Source: Vagococcus allomyrinae
GTDB taxonomy: Bacteria; Bacillota; Bacilli; Lactobacillales; Vagococcaceae
Reading direction: 5' to 3'
Assembly: GCF_017829975.1 (NCBI RefSeq)
Contig: NZ_JAEEGA010000006.1
Location: forward strand, 186,001 to 250,000
Length of the DNA stretch: 64,000 bases
Below are positions 1-10,340 of the stretch, one piece after another. A program made the translations under genes and the position numbers. Every line of letters begins with the position of its first letter. Position 1 is the stretch's first letter. A model generated the notes under the pieces. The model worked only from the letters and a program-made list of their open reading frames with translations. It was not told where the DNA came from and made no database searches.

Positions 1-119
1 AACTGGACGCTATCATGTTAAATGATCAGCGCCGAGAATCAATGGCTGAAGCGTCATTAGCAGAAGGAATTCCTGATGCAACAGATCGCTTACTAGCAGT
101 CGTGGAAGAGATAATATAA
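1..119 (+). CDS. murG: MurG C-terminus (partial, cut by window start)
   Basis: The reading frame open from the window edge to the TAA at 117-119 encodes about 38 residues, including the stretches RRESMAEASLAEGIPDATDR and LLAVVEEII. This resembles the C-terminus of MurG, the membrane-associated UDP-GlcNAc transferase that converts lipid I to lipid II. The position directly upstream of divIB and ftsA fits the usual order murD-murG-divIB-ftsA in Lactobacillales. The active site lies outside the window, so the call rests on the tail sequence and on synteny. Confidence 0.75.
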   Translation, partial: LDAIMLNDQRRESMAEASLAEGIPDATDRLLAVVEEII

Positions 120-137
120 TAGTAGGAGGTAAGCATC

Positions 138-1244
138 ATGGGAAAAGACGATCAAGATATCAATAAGCCATCTGAGTCAAAAGACACAGAGATGCTTACA
201 CCTTGGCAAAAAGAGAATTTGAAATATTTAGAACACGTTGGCGATCAACCTCGTTGGAAAACGACGGAAGAGCCAAACGTGATAAAAGCTGAAGAAACTG
301 AAAAAAATGTTGATAAAAAAGATCAACCGGCTGAAGGCTCTGAAGACATTGAGGTAATAGAAGAGCCTGCTAAAGAGGGAACCAAAGATGGACCAACGCT
401 AGAAACGGTAAAAGATCTTCCTAAATCGAAGTCGTTTGCCGACAAGTTGCCAAAAATGAAAGAAGCAAGACAAAAGCGTTTGAAAAGACGATTAACTTTA
501 CTTATTAGTGTTTTCGGAATAGGGGCTATCGGCACGATGTATTACGTGTCACCTCTTAGTAAGCTTAATAAGATTGAAATTGTTGGCAACGAGCTGGTGA
601 CTTCAGAGGCAATTGCAGCTTCGACTAAATTGACGGGCAAGGAATTTATTTGGACAGCCTACTTCAACAATGAGTTGATTCCCAGAATAAAAAAAGAAAA
701 TCCGCGAATTAAAGATGTCGACATTCGATTGAGCCGACTGAATAATTTAAAAGTAACAGTCACAGAGTATGCAGAAGTCGCTTATGCGAAAGAAAATCAG
801 ACGATTCATGCGGTCCTTGAAAATGGTACTATTTTGAGAGAACCAACGGAAATTAAAAATGAAACATTTCCCGTCTTAATAGATTTTAAAGAAGGAGATA
901 ACTTAAATTATTTGATGGCTAGTTTTTCAAAGATTAATCCGGAAGTAATGGCTAACATCAAGGAAATAAAAAGTACTCCATCAAGTTCCAATGCGTATTT
1001 AATGACCATGACCATGAAAGATGGTAATCAAATTATCGCTTCAACCCGTGATTACCAAGACAAGATTAATTATTATCCTCAAGTTATTGCGGACAATCCT
1101 AGCAAAGGAATTGTCGATATGGAAGCTGGGATTTTCTTTACCACTTTTGAGTCAATTGAAGCAGAAAAAAAAGCGGCCCAAGCTGAAAAAGAACGCTTGG
1201 ATTGGGAAAAACAAGTTGAAGAAGAGAATAATCAAAATAATTAA
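138..1244 (+). CDS. divIB: Cell division protein DivIB (FtsQ family)
   Basis: A bitopic divisome protein, part of the DivIB-DivIC-FtsL complex that controls septal peptidoglycan synthesis. The start ATG follows AGGAGG at a good distance. Residues 1-118 are a long, charged, acidic cytoplasmic region ending in a basic stretch (RQKRLKRR). One membrane segment spans about 119-139. A POTRA/FtsQ-type beta domain follows from about 143 (LNKIEIVGNELVTSEAIAAS), and the C-terminal tail is charged and low in complexity. At 368 residues it is of normal size for enterococcal DivIB. It sits 18 bases after murG and shares the cluster's orientation with ftsA. Confidence 0.93.
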   Translation: MGKDDQDINKPSESKDTEMLTPWQKENLKYLEHVGDQPRWKTTEEPNVIKAEETEKNVDKKDQPAEGSEDIEVIEEPAKEGTKDGPTLETVKDLPKSKSFADKLPKMKEARQKRLKRRLTLLISVFGIGAIGTMYYVSPLSKLNKIEIVGNELVTSEAIAASTKLTGKEFIWTAYFNNELIPRIKKENPRIKDVDIRLSRLNNLKVTVTEYAEVAYAKENQTIHAVLENGTILREPTEIKNETFPVLIDFKEGDNLNYLMASFSKINPEVMANIKEIKSTPSSSNAYLMTMTMKDGNQIIASTRDYQDKINYYPQVIADNPSKGIVDMEAGIFFTTFESIEAEKKAAQAEKERLDWEKQVEEENNQNN

Positions 1245-1266
1245 TGAATTATTATGTATTCTCCTT

Positions 1267-1294
1267 TTGTAAAGTCTACTATTTATGGTAGAAT
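1267..1294 (+). promoter_or_regulatory. Putative sigma-A promoter for ftsA-ftsZ
   Basis: A TTGTAA -35-like hexamer (1267-1272) is followed after 16 bases by TAGAAT (1289-1294). It lies in the 153-base gap between divIB and ftsA, about 100 bases before the ftsA start. Dedicated promoters just upstream of ftsAZ are common in Bacilli. The call is by eye only. Confidence 0.4.
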
Positions 1295-1397
1295 TGTATG
1301 AAGATGGATTATTTTGTAATTTTGATTAAATAATATGAAATTAACATGAAACTAAACAGTATTGAATAGCAATTTAAAATAGGAGGGAATACCTTTC

Positions 1398-2732
1398 ATG
1401 GCAAAAACAGGAATTTATGTTGGCCTTGATATCGGAACAACGTCAGTTAAAGTTGTTGTGGCTGAATATATCGAAGGTCAAATTAATATTATTGGTGTCG
1501 GAAATGCTAAGGCGGAAGGATTAAGTCGTGGTATCGTGATTGATATCGACAAAGCCGTGGACTCAATTAAGCGGGCCATTAGTCAAGCAGAAGAAAAATC
1601 TGGCATTAAAATTAGAAAAGTCAACGTTGGCTTACCGGCTAACTTATTAGAAGTTGAAAAATGTGAAGGCATGATCGCCGTTAATACAGAATCAAAAGAA
1701 ATTACAGATGAGGATGTTCGCAATGTGGCTTCAGCGGCTATTGTTCGTTCAACGCCCCCAGAACGTCAAATCATCACATTGATTCCTCAAGAATTTAAAG
1801 TTGACGGTTTTGATGGCATTAAGGACCCTCGTGGTATGATCGGGGTTCGTCTTGATATGAATGGGGTCGTCTTTACAGGACCTAAAACTATTGTACATAA
1901 CATTCGTAAATGTGTTGAGAAAGCAGGCTTGCAATTAGCTGAACTTGTCATTACGCCGTTGGCTTTGACTGAATCAATCCTGTCAGATGGGGAAAAAGAC
2001 TTTGGGACAATCGTCATAGATATGGGTGGCGGTCAAACGACGACTGCGGTCATGTATGAAAATGATTTGAAGTTCACCTATGTGGAACAAGAAGGTGGCG
2101 AATTCGTTACCAAAGATATCTCTGTCGTGTTAAACACATCGTTGAACAATGCGGAGGCACTGAAGATAAATTATGGTGATGCTTACCCAGAAAGAACGTC
2201 TTCTCATGAAGAGTTTCCAGTGGATGTGATTGGCCAAAAAGAACCGATCAAAGTGGATGAACGTTATTTATCTGAAATTATTGAAGCTCGCATGGAACAA
2301 ATCTTAGCGAAATCAAAAGCAGCCTTGGAAGAAATTGATGCGTTAACCTTACCTGGTGGGGTCATTCTTACTGGTGGTAACGCAAGTATTCCCGGTATTG
2401 TTGAACTGGCTGCCGATGTTTTTGGTACTCATGTGAAATTGCATGTACCTAACCATATGGGCCTAAGAAACCCAATTTTCTCCAATGCGATTAGCATTGT
2501 TGAATATGGTTCACAGTTAAATGATATCTACCATATTTCAAAAGCAGCCGTTATTGGTGGTAGACTTTCTGTTAGTCAAACGAATGATGACGTTCGTTAT
2601 GAAGCACCCCAACAAGTTGAGCAAGAAATTACTCAACAGCCGGTGGTTTATGATGATTACGAAGAAGAAGAACCGAAAGGCAAAAATGTCAAGAGCAAGT
2701 TAACAGATTTTATTTCTAACATTTTTGACTAA
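1398..2732 (+). CDS. ftsA: Cell division protein FtsA
   Basis: An actin-like ATPase that tethers FtsZ filaments to the membrane and recruits later divisome proteins. The N-terminus carries the actin-fold phosphate-1 motif (GLDIGTTSVKVV). The phosphate-2 region IVIDMGGGQTTTAVMYE and the adenosine-type motif ILTGGNASIPGIVE are also readable. The C-terminus, after an acidic linker, ends in an amphipathic helix (SKLTDFISNIFD) of the kind that inserts into the membrane. GGAGGG precedes the ATG. At 444 residues it has the normal length for the family. It is followed by ftsZ after a 26-base gap. Confidence 0.97.
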   Translation: MAKTGIYVGLDIGTTSVKVVVAEYIEGQINIIGVGNAKAEGLSRGIVIDIDKAVDSIKRAISQAEEKSGIKIRKVNVGLPANLLEVEKCEGMIAVNTESKEITDEDVRNVASAAIVRSTPPERQIITLIPQEFKVDGFDGIKDPRGMIGVRLDMNGVVFTGPKTIVHNIRKCVEKAGLQLAELVITPLALTESILSDGEKDFGTIVIDMGGGQTTTAVMYENDLKFTYVEQEGGEFVTKDISVVLNTSLNNAEALKINYGDAYPERTSSHEEFPVDVIGQKEPIKVDERYLSEIIEARMEQILAKSKAALEEIDALTLPGGVILTGGNASIPGIVELAADVFGTHVKLHVPNHMGLRNPIFSNAISIVEYGSQLNDIYHISKAAVIGGRLSVSQTNDDVRYEAPQQVEQEITQQPVVYDDYEEEEPKGKNVKSKLTDFISNIFD

Positions 2733-2758
2733 AACCCAAATAGGAGGACTATAACGAG

Positions 2759-4036
2759 ATGGAATTTTCAATTGATAATAACATTGATAGTGGTGCAATA
2801 ATAAAAGTAATCGGAGTCGGTGGTGGTGGCGGAAACGCTGTAAACCGTATGATCGATGAAAATGTTAAAGGCGTCGAGTTTATCGTTGCCAACACAGATG
2901 TCCAGGCATTAAAAGACAGTAAAGCTGAAACAGTCATTCAATTAGGCCCAAAGTACACTCGTGGTCTTGGAGCGGGTTCTCAACCAGAAGTCGGTCAAAA
3001 AGCGGCGGAAGAAAGTGAATCATTTTTAGCTGATGCTTTAAGTGGTGCAGACATGGTCTTTATCACTGCTGGTATGGGCGGTGGAACTGGAACTGGTGCG
3101 GCCCCAGAAGTGGCTCGTATCGCCAAACAAATGGGCGCTTTAACAGTTGGAGTGGTGACACGACCGTTCAGTTTTGAAGGACCAAAGCGTGGCCGTTATG
3201 CTGCTGAAGGGATTTCACAATTAAAGGAAAATGTTGACACATTACTGATTATTTCCAACAACCGTTTATTGGAAATTGTTGATAAAAAGACGCCTATCCT
3301 TGAAGCGTTTAGAGAAGCAGATAATGTCTTGCGCCAAGGGGTTCAAGGTATCTCTGATTTGATTACCGCACCTGGTTATGTTAACTTGGACTTTGCTGAT
3401 GTGAAGACTGTCATGGAAAACCAAGGAACTGCTTTGATGGGGATCGGCTCAGCCAGTGGTGAGGATCGTGTGATTCAAGCGACTAAACAAGCGATTTCTT
3501 CTCCGCTTTTAGAAACATCTATTGATGGAGCTGAACAAGTTCTATTGAATATTACTGGTGGGTTGGACATGACCTTGTTTGAAGCACAAGATGCGTCTGA
3601 TATCGTGACAAGTGCTGCTAATAGCGACGTTAATATTATCTTGGGTACGTCAATTAATGAAGACCTGAAAGATGAAATTATCGTGACGGTAATTGCAACA
3701 GGGATTGACCCAACAAAAAACGAAAAAAAAAAGAGCGGCCGCAACGTCGTTAGACAAGCCTCGCAACAAACAACGCAACAACACACTCAATCGCAAGTGG
3801 TAGCACCTGCTCCACGCCCAACGATTGATTTAGAGCCGGTTAAAGCTGAACCAGAAGCAGACAGTGCTTTTGGCGATTGGGATATTCGTCGTGAACCTAG
3901 CCAGCGTGGTAACGTTGAGCCAGCCTCATTCGACAAGCTTGAGAAAAAAGAATTTGAGAGTTTCTCAAAAGAGCCAATTGACAAAGATGATGATGATGAA
4001 TTAAATACACCTGCATTTTTCCGCAGAAAAAGATAG
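2759..4036 (+). CDS. ftsZ: Cell division GTPase FtsZ
   Basis: The tubulin-like GTPase that forms the cytokinetic Z-ring. The N-terminal [13 protein letters not shown] loop and the tubulin signature GGGTGTG at residues 107-113 form the nucleotide site. The T7-loop region is present around the segment [20 protein letters not shown] variable linker rich in Gln, Pro and acid residues (about 320-410) leads to the conserved C-terminal peptide [12 protein letters not shown], which binds FtsA and SepF. TAGGAGG precedes the ATG. At 425 residues it is of normal size. Confidence 0.98.
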   Translation: MEFSIDNNIDSGAIIKVIGVGGGGGNAVNRMIDENVKGVEFIVANTDVQALKDSKAETVIQLGPKYTRGLGAGSQPEVGQKAAEESESFLADALSGADMVFITAGMGGGTGTGAAPEVARIAKQMGALTVGVVTRPFSFEGPKRGRYAAEGISQLKENVDTLLIISNNRLLEIVDKKTPILEAFREADNVLRQGVQGISDLITAPGYVNLDFADVKTVMENQGTALMGIGSASGEDRVIQATKQAISSPLLETSIDGAEQVLLNITGGLDMTLFEAQDASDIVTSAANSDVNIILGTSINEDLKDEIIVTVIATGIDPTKNEKKKSGRNVVRQASQQTTQQHTQSQVVAPAPRPTIDLEPVKAEPEADSAFGDWDIRREPSQRGNVEPASFDKLEKKEFESFSKEPIDKDDDDELNTPAFFRRKR

Positions 4037-4047
4037 GAGCTACTTGC

Positions 4048-4719
4048 ATGCTTGAAGACAACATTAATCAAATAAAAACAACTGTTTCTCAAGCATGTCA
4101 AAAGGTTCAGCGTAAGACAGACTCAGTTAAAGTGATTGCCGTGACAAAGTCGGTTACGAGTGAGGAAGCTGAAAAGCTTATTCCTTTTGGGTTTACTGAT
4201 TTTGGGGAAAATCGAACAGATCACTTGCTTGAGAAACAAGCTGCTTTAAAAGACTATGACATTACTTGGCACCTAATAGGACGTTTGCAACGGCGTAAAG
4301 TAAAAGACGTGATTAATCAAGTGGATTACTTCCATGCCTTAGAGAACGAACGATTGGCAGCTGAGATTGAAAAACGGGCAGAACATGTTATCAAGTGTTT
4401 TGTTCAAGTCAATGTGTCTCAAGAAGAGGCAAAACAAGGTGTCTTATTAGACGAAACAAACGATTTTATTGAAGCTTTAGCTAAGTATCCGCTGATCGAG
4501 GTGGTCGGGTTGATGACCATGGCACCTTTCGATGGGACGGAAACAGAAATAGAGGAGTATTTTACTCAGCTAGCCATTAAAAGGGATGAAATAATGGCAT
4601 TGAATTGGGAACATGCCCCTTGCAAGGAGTTAAGTATGGGGATGACTCAAGATTTTGAAATTGCCATTAAAGCAGGCGCTACACATGTTAGGATTGGGAC
4701 TGCTTTTTTCAAAGACTAG
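4048..4719 (+). CDS. ylmE: YggS/YlmE family pyridoxal-phosphate homeostasis protein
   Basis: A PLP-binding protein of the PROSC/YggS family, an alanine-racemase-like barrel thought to buffer free PLP; no catalytic reaction is established for the family. The PLP lysine is in the motif VKVIAVTK near residue 29. The family signatures FGENR, WHLIGRLQRRK and the segment LSMGMTQDFEIAIKAGATHV, ending in RIGTAFF, are all present. Its place between ftsZ and sepF is the standard ylm cluster order of Gram-positive bacteria. AGGAG lies upstream of the ATG. At 223 residues it is complete. Confidence 0.93.
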   Translation: MLEDNINQIKTTVSQACQKVQRKTDSVKVIAVTKSVTSEEAEKLIPFGFTDFGENRTDHLLEKQAALKDYDITWHLIGRLQRRKVKDVINQVDYFHALENERLAAEIEKRAEHVIKCFVQVNVSQEEAKQGVLLDETNDFIEALAKYPLIEVVGLMTMAPFDGTETEIEEYFTQLAIKRDEIMALNWEHAPCKELSMGMTQDFEIAIKAGATHVRIGTAFFKD

Positions 4720-4740
4720 AAAATAAGAAGGATGAGTAGA

Positions 4741-5355
4741 ATGAATATGTCGACAACAGCTGAAAAAATACAAAAGTTTTTCGGATTGAATGATAGTGAC
4801 GACTACGAAGAGTCGTATACTGCTGAACCCGCACATGTTGAACAACCAGAACCACGATATTCTAGCCCAAACCGTTCATATTTTCAAGATGAAGGAACAG
4901 CAGAGAATACCCGATTCAGACAAGCACCTGTGCAACCGCAAAAGCAGCAACCAATCAAACAACCCACTCGTGAATTACCGGAGGAGCCTTCATTGGAGAA
5001 CGTGAGGATTCCTCAGAAAGTTGTTCAAATGAGTAAGAAAGAAAGTTCATCTCAACAAAGTTCAATAGGAGAAGAAAAAGTGAAGAAAATTTCAATACTA
5101 GAACCGAGAACTTATACCGAATCTAAAAATATCGCAAAGTGTGTTTTTAGAAATGAAATTGTGATTGTTAATTTTCATTTGGTAGAAGAATCTCAGGCTC
5201 GCAGAATTGTCGATTTCTTAACTGGTGCAGTTTATGCGCTAGATGGAGATATCCAACGATTAGGTGATGAAATCTTCATCTTAACACCTCCTAATACTGA
5301 GATTGATAGTGCAACTGCTAAGAGCTTACTAAGTACCCAATTTAGGGATTATTAG
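4741..5355 (+). CDS. sepF: Cell division protein SepF
   Basis: SepF binds the FtsZ C-terminal peptide and the membrane, and serves as an alternative Z-ring anchor beside FtsA. The N-terminus (MNMSTTAEKIQKFFGL) is a likely amphipathic membrane helix. A Gln/Pro-rich linker follows, then the globular SepF domain (about 120-200), with KISILEPRTYTESKNIAKCV, SQARRIVDFLTGAVYALDG and IFILTPPN. An upstream in-frame ATG at 4732 abuts the AGAAGG ribosome-binding site with no spacing, so the ATG at 4741 (9-base spacing) was chosen. The protein is 204 residues. Confidence 0.93.
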   Translation: MNMSTTAEKIQKFFGLNDSDDYEESYTAEPAHVEQPEPRYSSPNRSYFQDEGTAENTRFRQAPVQPQKQQPIKQPTRELPEEPSLENVRIPQKVVQMSKKESSSQQSSIGEEKVKKISILEPRTYTESKNIAKCVFRNEIVIVNFHLVEESQARRIVDFLTGAVYALDGDIQRLGDEIFILTPPNTEIDSATAKSLLSTQFRDY

Positions 5356-5369
5356 AAGGACGTGGTTTT

Positions 5370-5642
5370 TTGATTATTTATAATTTAATTAATTTTATTT
5401 CTTATGCAGCTAATATTTATATTGGTCTTCTCGCAATTTATGCGTTATTGTCATGGTTTCCGGGAGCTTATGACTCGGCGATTGGTCGCCTTATTTCCAG
5501 AATCTGTGAACCCTATTTAAGTTTATTTGATCGGTTTAACTTAAATATTGGCGGGATTGGCTTTTCGATTATTATTGCCATTTTTGTTTTGAGAATGGGC
5601 GTTACAATTTTAGGCAGACTACTATTGACCCTTGCTTATTAA
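5370..5642 (+). CDS. ylmG: YggT family membrane protein YlmG
   Basis: A small integral membrane protein of the YggT/YlmG family, found next to sepF in Gram-positive bacteria and implicated in division or envelope organisation. Its exact role is unknown. It has two hydrophobic segments, about residues 8-30 and 64-88. Between them lies the family motif RICEPYLSLFDRF. The start is a TTG preceded by AGAAGGA with 9-base spacing; no ATG fits. The length of 90 residues is typical. Confidence 0.88.
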   Translation: MIIYNLINFISYAANIYIGLLAIYALLSWFPGAYDSAIGRLISRICEPYLSLFDRFNLNIGGIGFSIIIAIFVLRMGVTILGRLLLTLAY

Positions 5643-5675
5643 TCAATAAGAATATCATTGAAAGGATGTGTGTCT

Positions 5676-6458
5676 GTGAATGTAAATGTTTATCAACATT
5701 TTCGTAAAGATGAACATCCTTTTGTTGATATGATAGGAGGATGGATCGAGCAGGTTGAAAGTCAATATGCTCCTCATCTAACTGATTTTTTAGATCCTAG
5801 ACAAGCATTTATACTAGAATCAATTGTAAGAAGCGATAGTGAGTTACTTTTTTCTTTTTATGGCGGCTATGAAAGCGCCGAAAGACGACGGGCATTAATC
5901 TACCCTGATTATTATCAACCAACAGTTGATGAGTACGATACTGTCTTATTTGAGATTCATTATCCGACTAAATTCGGCAAGTTATCTCATGGAAAGATTC
6001 TTGGTACGTTACTGAATATTGGGATACGGCGAGAGTTTTTTGGAGATATTATTTCTGATGGTGAACGTTGGCAGTTTTTTGTTAATAAGGAGATTGCCCA
6101 CTTCGTAGAGGCTCAGTTAACAAAGATTGGTTCGTTTACCATTCGCCTTGAAGAAGTTAACTATACAGAGGTCCTTAGACCAAAAGATAGCTGGGAAATT
6201 GAACAGACAACCGTTAGTTCGATGCGGTTGGATACAGTCATTTCTTCCGTGTTTAATATCTCTCGGCAACGAGCTAAAACACTGGTTGAAAGTGGTAAGG
6301 TAAAGGTGAATTGGGTGGAGAGTGTGCGCCCGGACTTTATGCTAGCGTTATTGGATATTATTTCAATACGTGGGTTTGGTCGAATTCAAGTACGAGAGAT
6401 TAACGGTCAAACAAAAAAAGAAAAACACCGATTACAAATAGGTGTTCTAAGAAAATAA
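5676..6458 (+). CDS. ylmH: YlmH family S4-domain RNA-binding protein
   Basis: YlmH carries a C-terminal S4 RNA-binding domain (about residues 180-245; MRLDTVISSVFNISRQRAKT with VESGKVKVNW). It is the conserved partner of ylmG and divIVA. Family members have been linked to ribosome-associated quality control and to division. The N-terminal part holds the conserved block FLDPRQAFILESI, a YGGYESAERRRALIYP segment and GKILGTLLNIGIRRE. The GTG at 5676 is preferred over the in-frame TTG at 5658 because AAAGGA sits 9 bases before it. The protein is 260 residues. Confidence 0.9.
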   Translation: MNVNVYQHFRKDEHPFVDMIGGWIEQVESQYAPHLTDFLDPRQAFILESIVRSDSELLFSFYGGYESAERRRALIYPDYYQPTVDEYDTVLFEIHYPTKFGKLSHGKILGTLLNIGIRREFFGDIISDGERWQFFVNKEIAHFVEAQLTKIGSFTIRLEEVNYTEVLRPKDSWEIEQTTVSSMRLDTVISSVFNISRQRAKTLVESGKVKVNWVESVRPDFMLALLDIISIRGFGRIQVREINGQTKKEKHRLQIGVLRK

Positions 6459-6475
6459 CGCAGAGGTGAGAAAGT

Positions 6476-7228
6476 ATGGCTTTAAGTCCATTAGATATTA
6501 AGAATAAGAGCTTCCCGACGAAAATGAGAGGCTATAATCAAGAAGAAGTTGATGATTTTTTAGATCAAATCATTAACGATTATGAAGATGTTTTACGTGA
6601 AAAAAGGGAATTGGAAAAGGGATTAAAACATGCTGAAGAGAAATTAACCTATTTCAATGAACTAAAAGATGCGTTAAATCAATCAATTATTGTGGCTCAA
6701 GACACAGCAGATAAGTTAAAAGACAGTGCCACACGTGAATCTGATGTGATGGTCACAACGGCCAGTGCTGATGCTAAGAGTATTATTAGCCAAGCTAAGG
6801 CTGAAGCTGAATCAACGATAAATGCGGCTAATATTAGAGCTAAAGAAGTCATGGATTCAGCGACGACTCGGGCTAGCCAGTTAGCTCATGAAACAGATGA
6901 CTTAAAGAAAAAAACTAGAGAGTTTCATCGTAGTCTGGCGTTGTTACTTGAATCGCAATTGGAAATCGTCAAAAGTAAAGATTGGGATGAATTATTGAAA
7001 CCTTTCTCAACTTATGTTGATGAAACGCAACATTCGGCTGTTAGAGATTTGCTTGACAATGAGCATCTTGACAAACAAAAGGCTGCTAATGTAGAATTAG
7101 AGGGCAATACTCAAGCAATTGATCTGGAAAAAATCAGCAAGGCCGCTGATGAACTTTTGGCTGCTGATTTAAGCACAACGATTGCTACAAGTGAAAAGCC
7201 TGAACGTCGTGAGCGTCGTAGAGATTAA
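6476..7228 (+). CDS. divIVA: Septum/pole-associated coiled-coil protein DivIVA
   Basis: DivIVA binds negatively curved membrane at septa and poles and recruits division and wall-synthesis proteins. The N-terminal lipid-binding domain is readable (MALSPLDIKNKSFPTKMRGY followed by NQEEVDDFLDQI), including the intercalating region near the first Phe. Long heptad-rich coiled coils follow (about 25-165), with an Ala-rich stretch. The C-terminus is acidic and ends in a basic ERRERRRD tail. A GAGGTGAG ribosome-binding site precedes the ATG. At 250 residues it is in the enterococcal range. It ends the cell-division cluster. Confidence 0.95.
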   Translation: MALSPLDIKNKSFPTKMRGYNQEEVDDFLDQIINDYEDVLREKRELEKGLKHAEEKLTYFNELKDALNQSIIVAQDTADKLKDSATRESDVMVTTASADAKSIISQAKAEAESTINAANIRAKEVMDSATTRASQLAHETDDLKKKTREFHRSLALLLESQLEIVKSKDWDELLKPFSTYVDETQHSAVRDLLDNEHLDKQKAANVELEGNTQAIDLEKISKAADELLAADLSTTIATSEKPERRERRRD

Positions 7229-7464
7229 CAATGAAACAAAAAACAATCAAATGATTCTTAAAGCGAACCGATGACGGTGTGAGATCGGTAGACCCTCTTT
7301 GATTGAATTATCCTTCATTGCCTTTAATTGTGAACTTAAGTAGCAATTGACGAGTCATTCTCGTTACGAATGAATAGAGGGAATTTAACATGTTTAGTGT
7401 TAAGTTCTAAATCTGGGTGGTAACACGAGTACTTCGTCCCTATTATGGGAGAAGTACTTTTTTT
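7229..7464 (+). promoter_or_regulatory. Isoleucine T-box leader of ileS
   Basis: A tRNA-sensing antitermination leader between divIVA and ileS. The base of stem I can be paired: CAATGAA (7229-7235) with TTCATTG (7314-7320), then CAATCAA (7244-7250) with TTGATTG (7299-7305). The bulge between the 3' arms contains ATC at 7310-7312, an isoleucine codon in the specifier position. The distal stem-loop is CCGAT(GACGGTGTGAG)ATCGG. The T-box element TGGGTGGTAACACGAG lies at 7413-7428. The terminator stem AGTACTTC (7428-7435) with GAAGTACT (7451-7458) is followed by Ts to 7464. Uncharged tRNA-Ile is expected to favour readthrough into ileS. The pairing was done by eye. Confidence 0.92.
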
Positions 7465-7546
7465 GTACGCTAGTCATGGGTAGCGCTACTAATCATGTTT
7501 ATTTAGCCAAAATAATCAAGTATAAAAAAGAGGAGAGAAGACAGTT

Positions 7547-10333
7547 ATGAAGATGAAAGAAACGTTGCAATTGGGAAAAACTGATTTTCCAATGCGTGGC
7601 AATTTGCCTATTAGAGAGGAAGAATGGCAAAAAGAGTGGGAAGAAAAGCAAATTTATGAAAAACGTCAAAAGCTTAATGAAGGGAAACCGAGTTTTATTT
7701 TGCATGATGGTCCTCCATACGCAAATGGCAATATTCATCTTGGACATGCTTTAAACAAGATTAGCAAGGACATCATTGTTCGGTCTAAATCCATGTCAGG
7801 ATTTCGTGCTCCCTATGTTCCTGGCTGGGATACGCATGGTCTGCCAATTGAACAAGTTTTAACCAATAAAGGCGTCAACCGTAAAGAAATGTCTCGTGCT
7901 GAGTATTTGAAGAAATGTGAAGAGTATGCGTTGACACAAGTTGACACACAACGAGCAGACTTTAAACGTTTAGGAGTAGCTGGTGAATGGGATAACCCTT
8001 ATGTCACATTAACTCCTGATTATGAAGCGGCACAAATTCGAGTATTTGGAAAAATGGCAGAAAAGGGTTATATCTACAAAGGCTTAAAACCGATCTATTG
8101 GTCACCTTCTAGTGAATCCTCTTTAGCAGAGGCTGAAATTGAATATAAAGATGTTAAGTCTGCGTCTATTTACGTCGCATTTCCAGTTAAGGATGGTAAA
8201 GGCAAGCTAGAGTCTGATACATCATTTGTTATTTGGACGACGACTCCTTGGACATTACCGGCTAACTTGGGTATTTCTGTAAATCCAGACTATAAATATT
8301 TAGTGGTTGAGGCGGATGGTAAAAAGTTTGTCGTGGCGAAAGACTTATTGGCAACTGTTAAAGAAGCCATCGGTTGGGAAGCCGTTGAAACGTTAGCAGA
8401 AATCGCTGGAGCAGACTTAGAAAATATGACGGCACAACATCCTTTTTACGACCGTGATTCATTAGTGATGTTAGGTGATCATGTGACATTGGACGCTGGT
8501 ACGGGCTTAGTACATACAGCTCCTGGACATGGTGAAGATGATTATTTAGTGGGCAAACGTTATAACTTGGAAATTTTATCCCCTGTTGATAATCGTGGTA
8601 TCTTTACAGCGGAAGCGCCTGGATTTGAAGGGATCTTTTATGATAAAGCTAATCCGATGATCACCGAGTTGTTAGAAGAAAAAGGCGCCTTATTGAAGTT
8701 AGATTTCTTTACTCATAGTTACCCTCATGATTGGCGCACAAAGAAACCGGTTATCTTCCGAGCAACGCCACAGTGGTTTGCTTCAATTGATAAATTCCGT
8801 GAAAACATCTTATCTGAAGTTGAGAAAGTAGAGTGGATTTTACCTTGGGGCAAAACCCGTCTTTATAATATGGTTCGTGATCGCGGCGATTGGGTTATTT
8901 CTCGTCAACGTGCCTGGGGTGTGCCATTGCCAATTTTTTATGCCGAAAATGGCGAACCGATTTTGACACCAGAAACGATTGAACATGTGGCTGATATTTT
9001 TGCAAAAGAAGGTTCTCGTGTTTGGTTTGAACGTGAAGCGAAGGAATTATTGCCATTAGGGTTTACGCATGAAGGCAGTCCAAATGGCCAGTTTACTAAG
9101 GAAAATGACATTATGGATGTTTGGTTTGATTCCGGTTCTTCTCATGAAGCGGTTCTACGTGGGCGTGATAACTTAAGTTTCCCGGCGGATATGTACTTAG
9201 AGGGTTCTGACCAATATCGTGGCTGGTTTAACTCAAGTATTACAACGAGTGTGGCAATCAATGGTGTGGCCCCGTATAAAGCCGTATTATCTCAAGGTTT
9301 TACTTTGGACCCACAAGGTCGCAAACAAAGTAAATCACTTGGTAATACAATTGAGCCTGGTAAAGTTATGAAACAGATGGGAGCTGACATCTTACGTCTC
9401 TGGGTTGCGAGTGTTGATTATGAATCGGATGTCCGTGTGGATATGAATACCTTGAATCAGATCTCTGAGGTTTACCGTAAAATCAGAAATACGATGCGCT
9501 TCTTATTAGCCAATACGACTGACTTTATTCCAGCAGAACACGGGATCAAGTACGATGATTTACGTTCGGTTGATAAATACATGATGGTTCGCTTGAATCA
9601 GGTGACGAAGCAAATTCGTGAAAAAGGGTATGACAAATATTCCTTCTCAACTATTTATAAAACGGTGGTGAATTTCTGTACGAACGATTTGTCGTCATTC
9701 TACTTGGATTTTGCTAAAGATGTGGTTTATATTGAAGCAGAAGATAACGCAGAACGCCGCTGTATGCAAACTGTTTTTTATGAAACATTAGTTACGCTGA
9801 CAAAATTGTTAACACCAATCTTACCACATACGTCTGAAGAAATTTGGAGTCATTTAAAAGAGGAAGAAGAGTATGTCCAATTAGCTGAATTACCTGGCTA
9901 TCAGGAATTTCCAAATCAAGCTGAATTAATGGACATGTGGGACGCTTTTATGGATTTGAGAGACAATGCGCTTAAAACTCTAGAAGAAGCCCGAAATGAG
10001 AAATTGATTGGTAAATCTTTTGAAGCCAAACTGACTATTTTCCCAAGCGAGCCAGTTAAGGTCTTGATTAATGCCTTGGATGCGAAACTGGATCAATTGT
10101 TGATTGTTTCTCAAGTGGCTGTCACTGCCGTAGGGACGGAAGTGCCAGCAGGGGCCCATAGCTTTAACGATATGGCTATTTTAGTTGAAAAGGCAACTGG
10201 AGAAACCTGTGACCGTTGTCGTGCTGTCAAAGCGGATGTTGGCAGTCATGAAAAATTGCCAACATTGTGTCATCGTTGTGCGGAAATTGTTGAAGCTAAT
10301 TTTCCAGAGGCAGTTGCTGAAGGATTCGAATAG
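7547..10333 (+). CDS. ileS: Isoleucyl-tRNA synthetase
   Basis: A class I aminoacyl-tRNA synthetase that charges tRNA-Ile in the cytoplasm. The HIGH motif is HLGH at residues 64-67 (within [16 protein letters not shown]). The KMSKS loop is near 593-597 and reads KQSKS here. A large editing domain (CP1) with the motif [11 protein letters not shown] lies between them. The C-terminal zinc finger carries paired cysteines (CDRCRAVK and CHRCAEIV). At 928 residues it has the usual bacterial length. GAGGAG precedes the ATG at 7547; the ATG two codons later is an alternative start. It is controlled by the upstream T-box. Confidence 0.97.
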   Translation: MKMKETLQLGKTDFPMRGNLPIREEEWQKEWEEKQIYEKRQKLNEGKPSFILHDGPPYANGNIHLGHALNKISKDIIVRSKSMSGFRAPYVPGWDTHGLPIEQVLTNKGVNRKEMSRAEYLKKCEEYALTQVDTQRADFKRLGVAGEWDNPYVTLTPDYEAAQIRVFGKMAEKGYIYKGLKPIYWSPSSESSLAEAEIEYKDVKSASIYVAFPVKDGKGKLESDTSFVIWTTTPWTLPANLGISVNPDYKYLVVEADGKKFVVAKDLLATVKEAIGWEAVETLAEIAGADLENMTAQHPFYDRDSLVMLGDHVTLDAGTGLVHTAPGHGEDDYLVGKRYNLEILSPVDNRGIFTAEAPGFEGIFYDKANPMITELLEEKGALLKLDFFTHSYPHDWRTKKPVIFRATPQWFASIDKFRENILSEVEKVEWILPWGKTRLYNMVRDRGDWVISRQRAWGVPLPIFYAENGEPILTPETIEHVADIFAKEGSRVWFEREAKELLPLGFTHEGSPNGQFTKENDIMDVWFDSGSSHEAVLRGRDNLSFPADMYLEGSDQYRGWFNSSITTSVAINGVAPYKAVLSQGFTLDPQGRKQSKSLGNTIEPGKVMKQMGADILRLWVASVDYESDVRVDMNTLNQISEVYRKIRNTMRFLLANTTDFIPAEHGIKYDDLRSVDKYMMVRLNQVTKQIREKGYDKYSFSTIYKTVVNFCTNDLSSFYLDFAKDVVYIEAEDNAERRCMQTVFYETLVTLTKLLTPILPHTSEEIWSHLKEEEEYVQLAELPGYQEFPNQAELMDMWDAFMDLRDNALKTLEEARNEKLIGKSFEAKLTIFPSEPVKVLINALDAKLDQLLIVSQVAVTAVGTEVPAGAHSFNDMAILVEKATGETCDRCRAVKADVGSHEKLPTLCHRCAEIVEANFPEAVAEGFE

Positions 10334-10340
10334 ACAAAAA

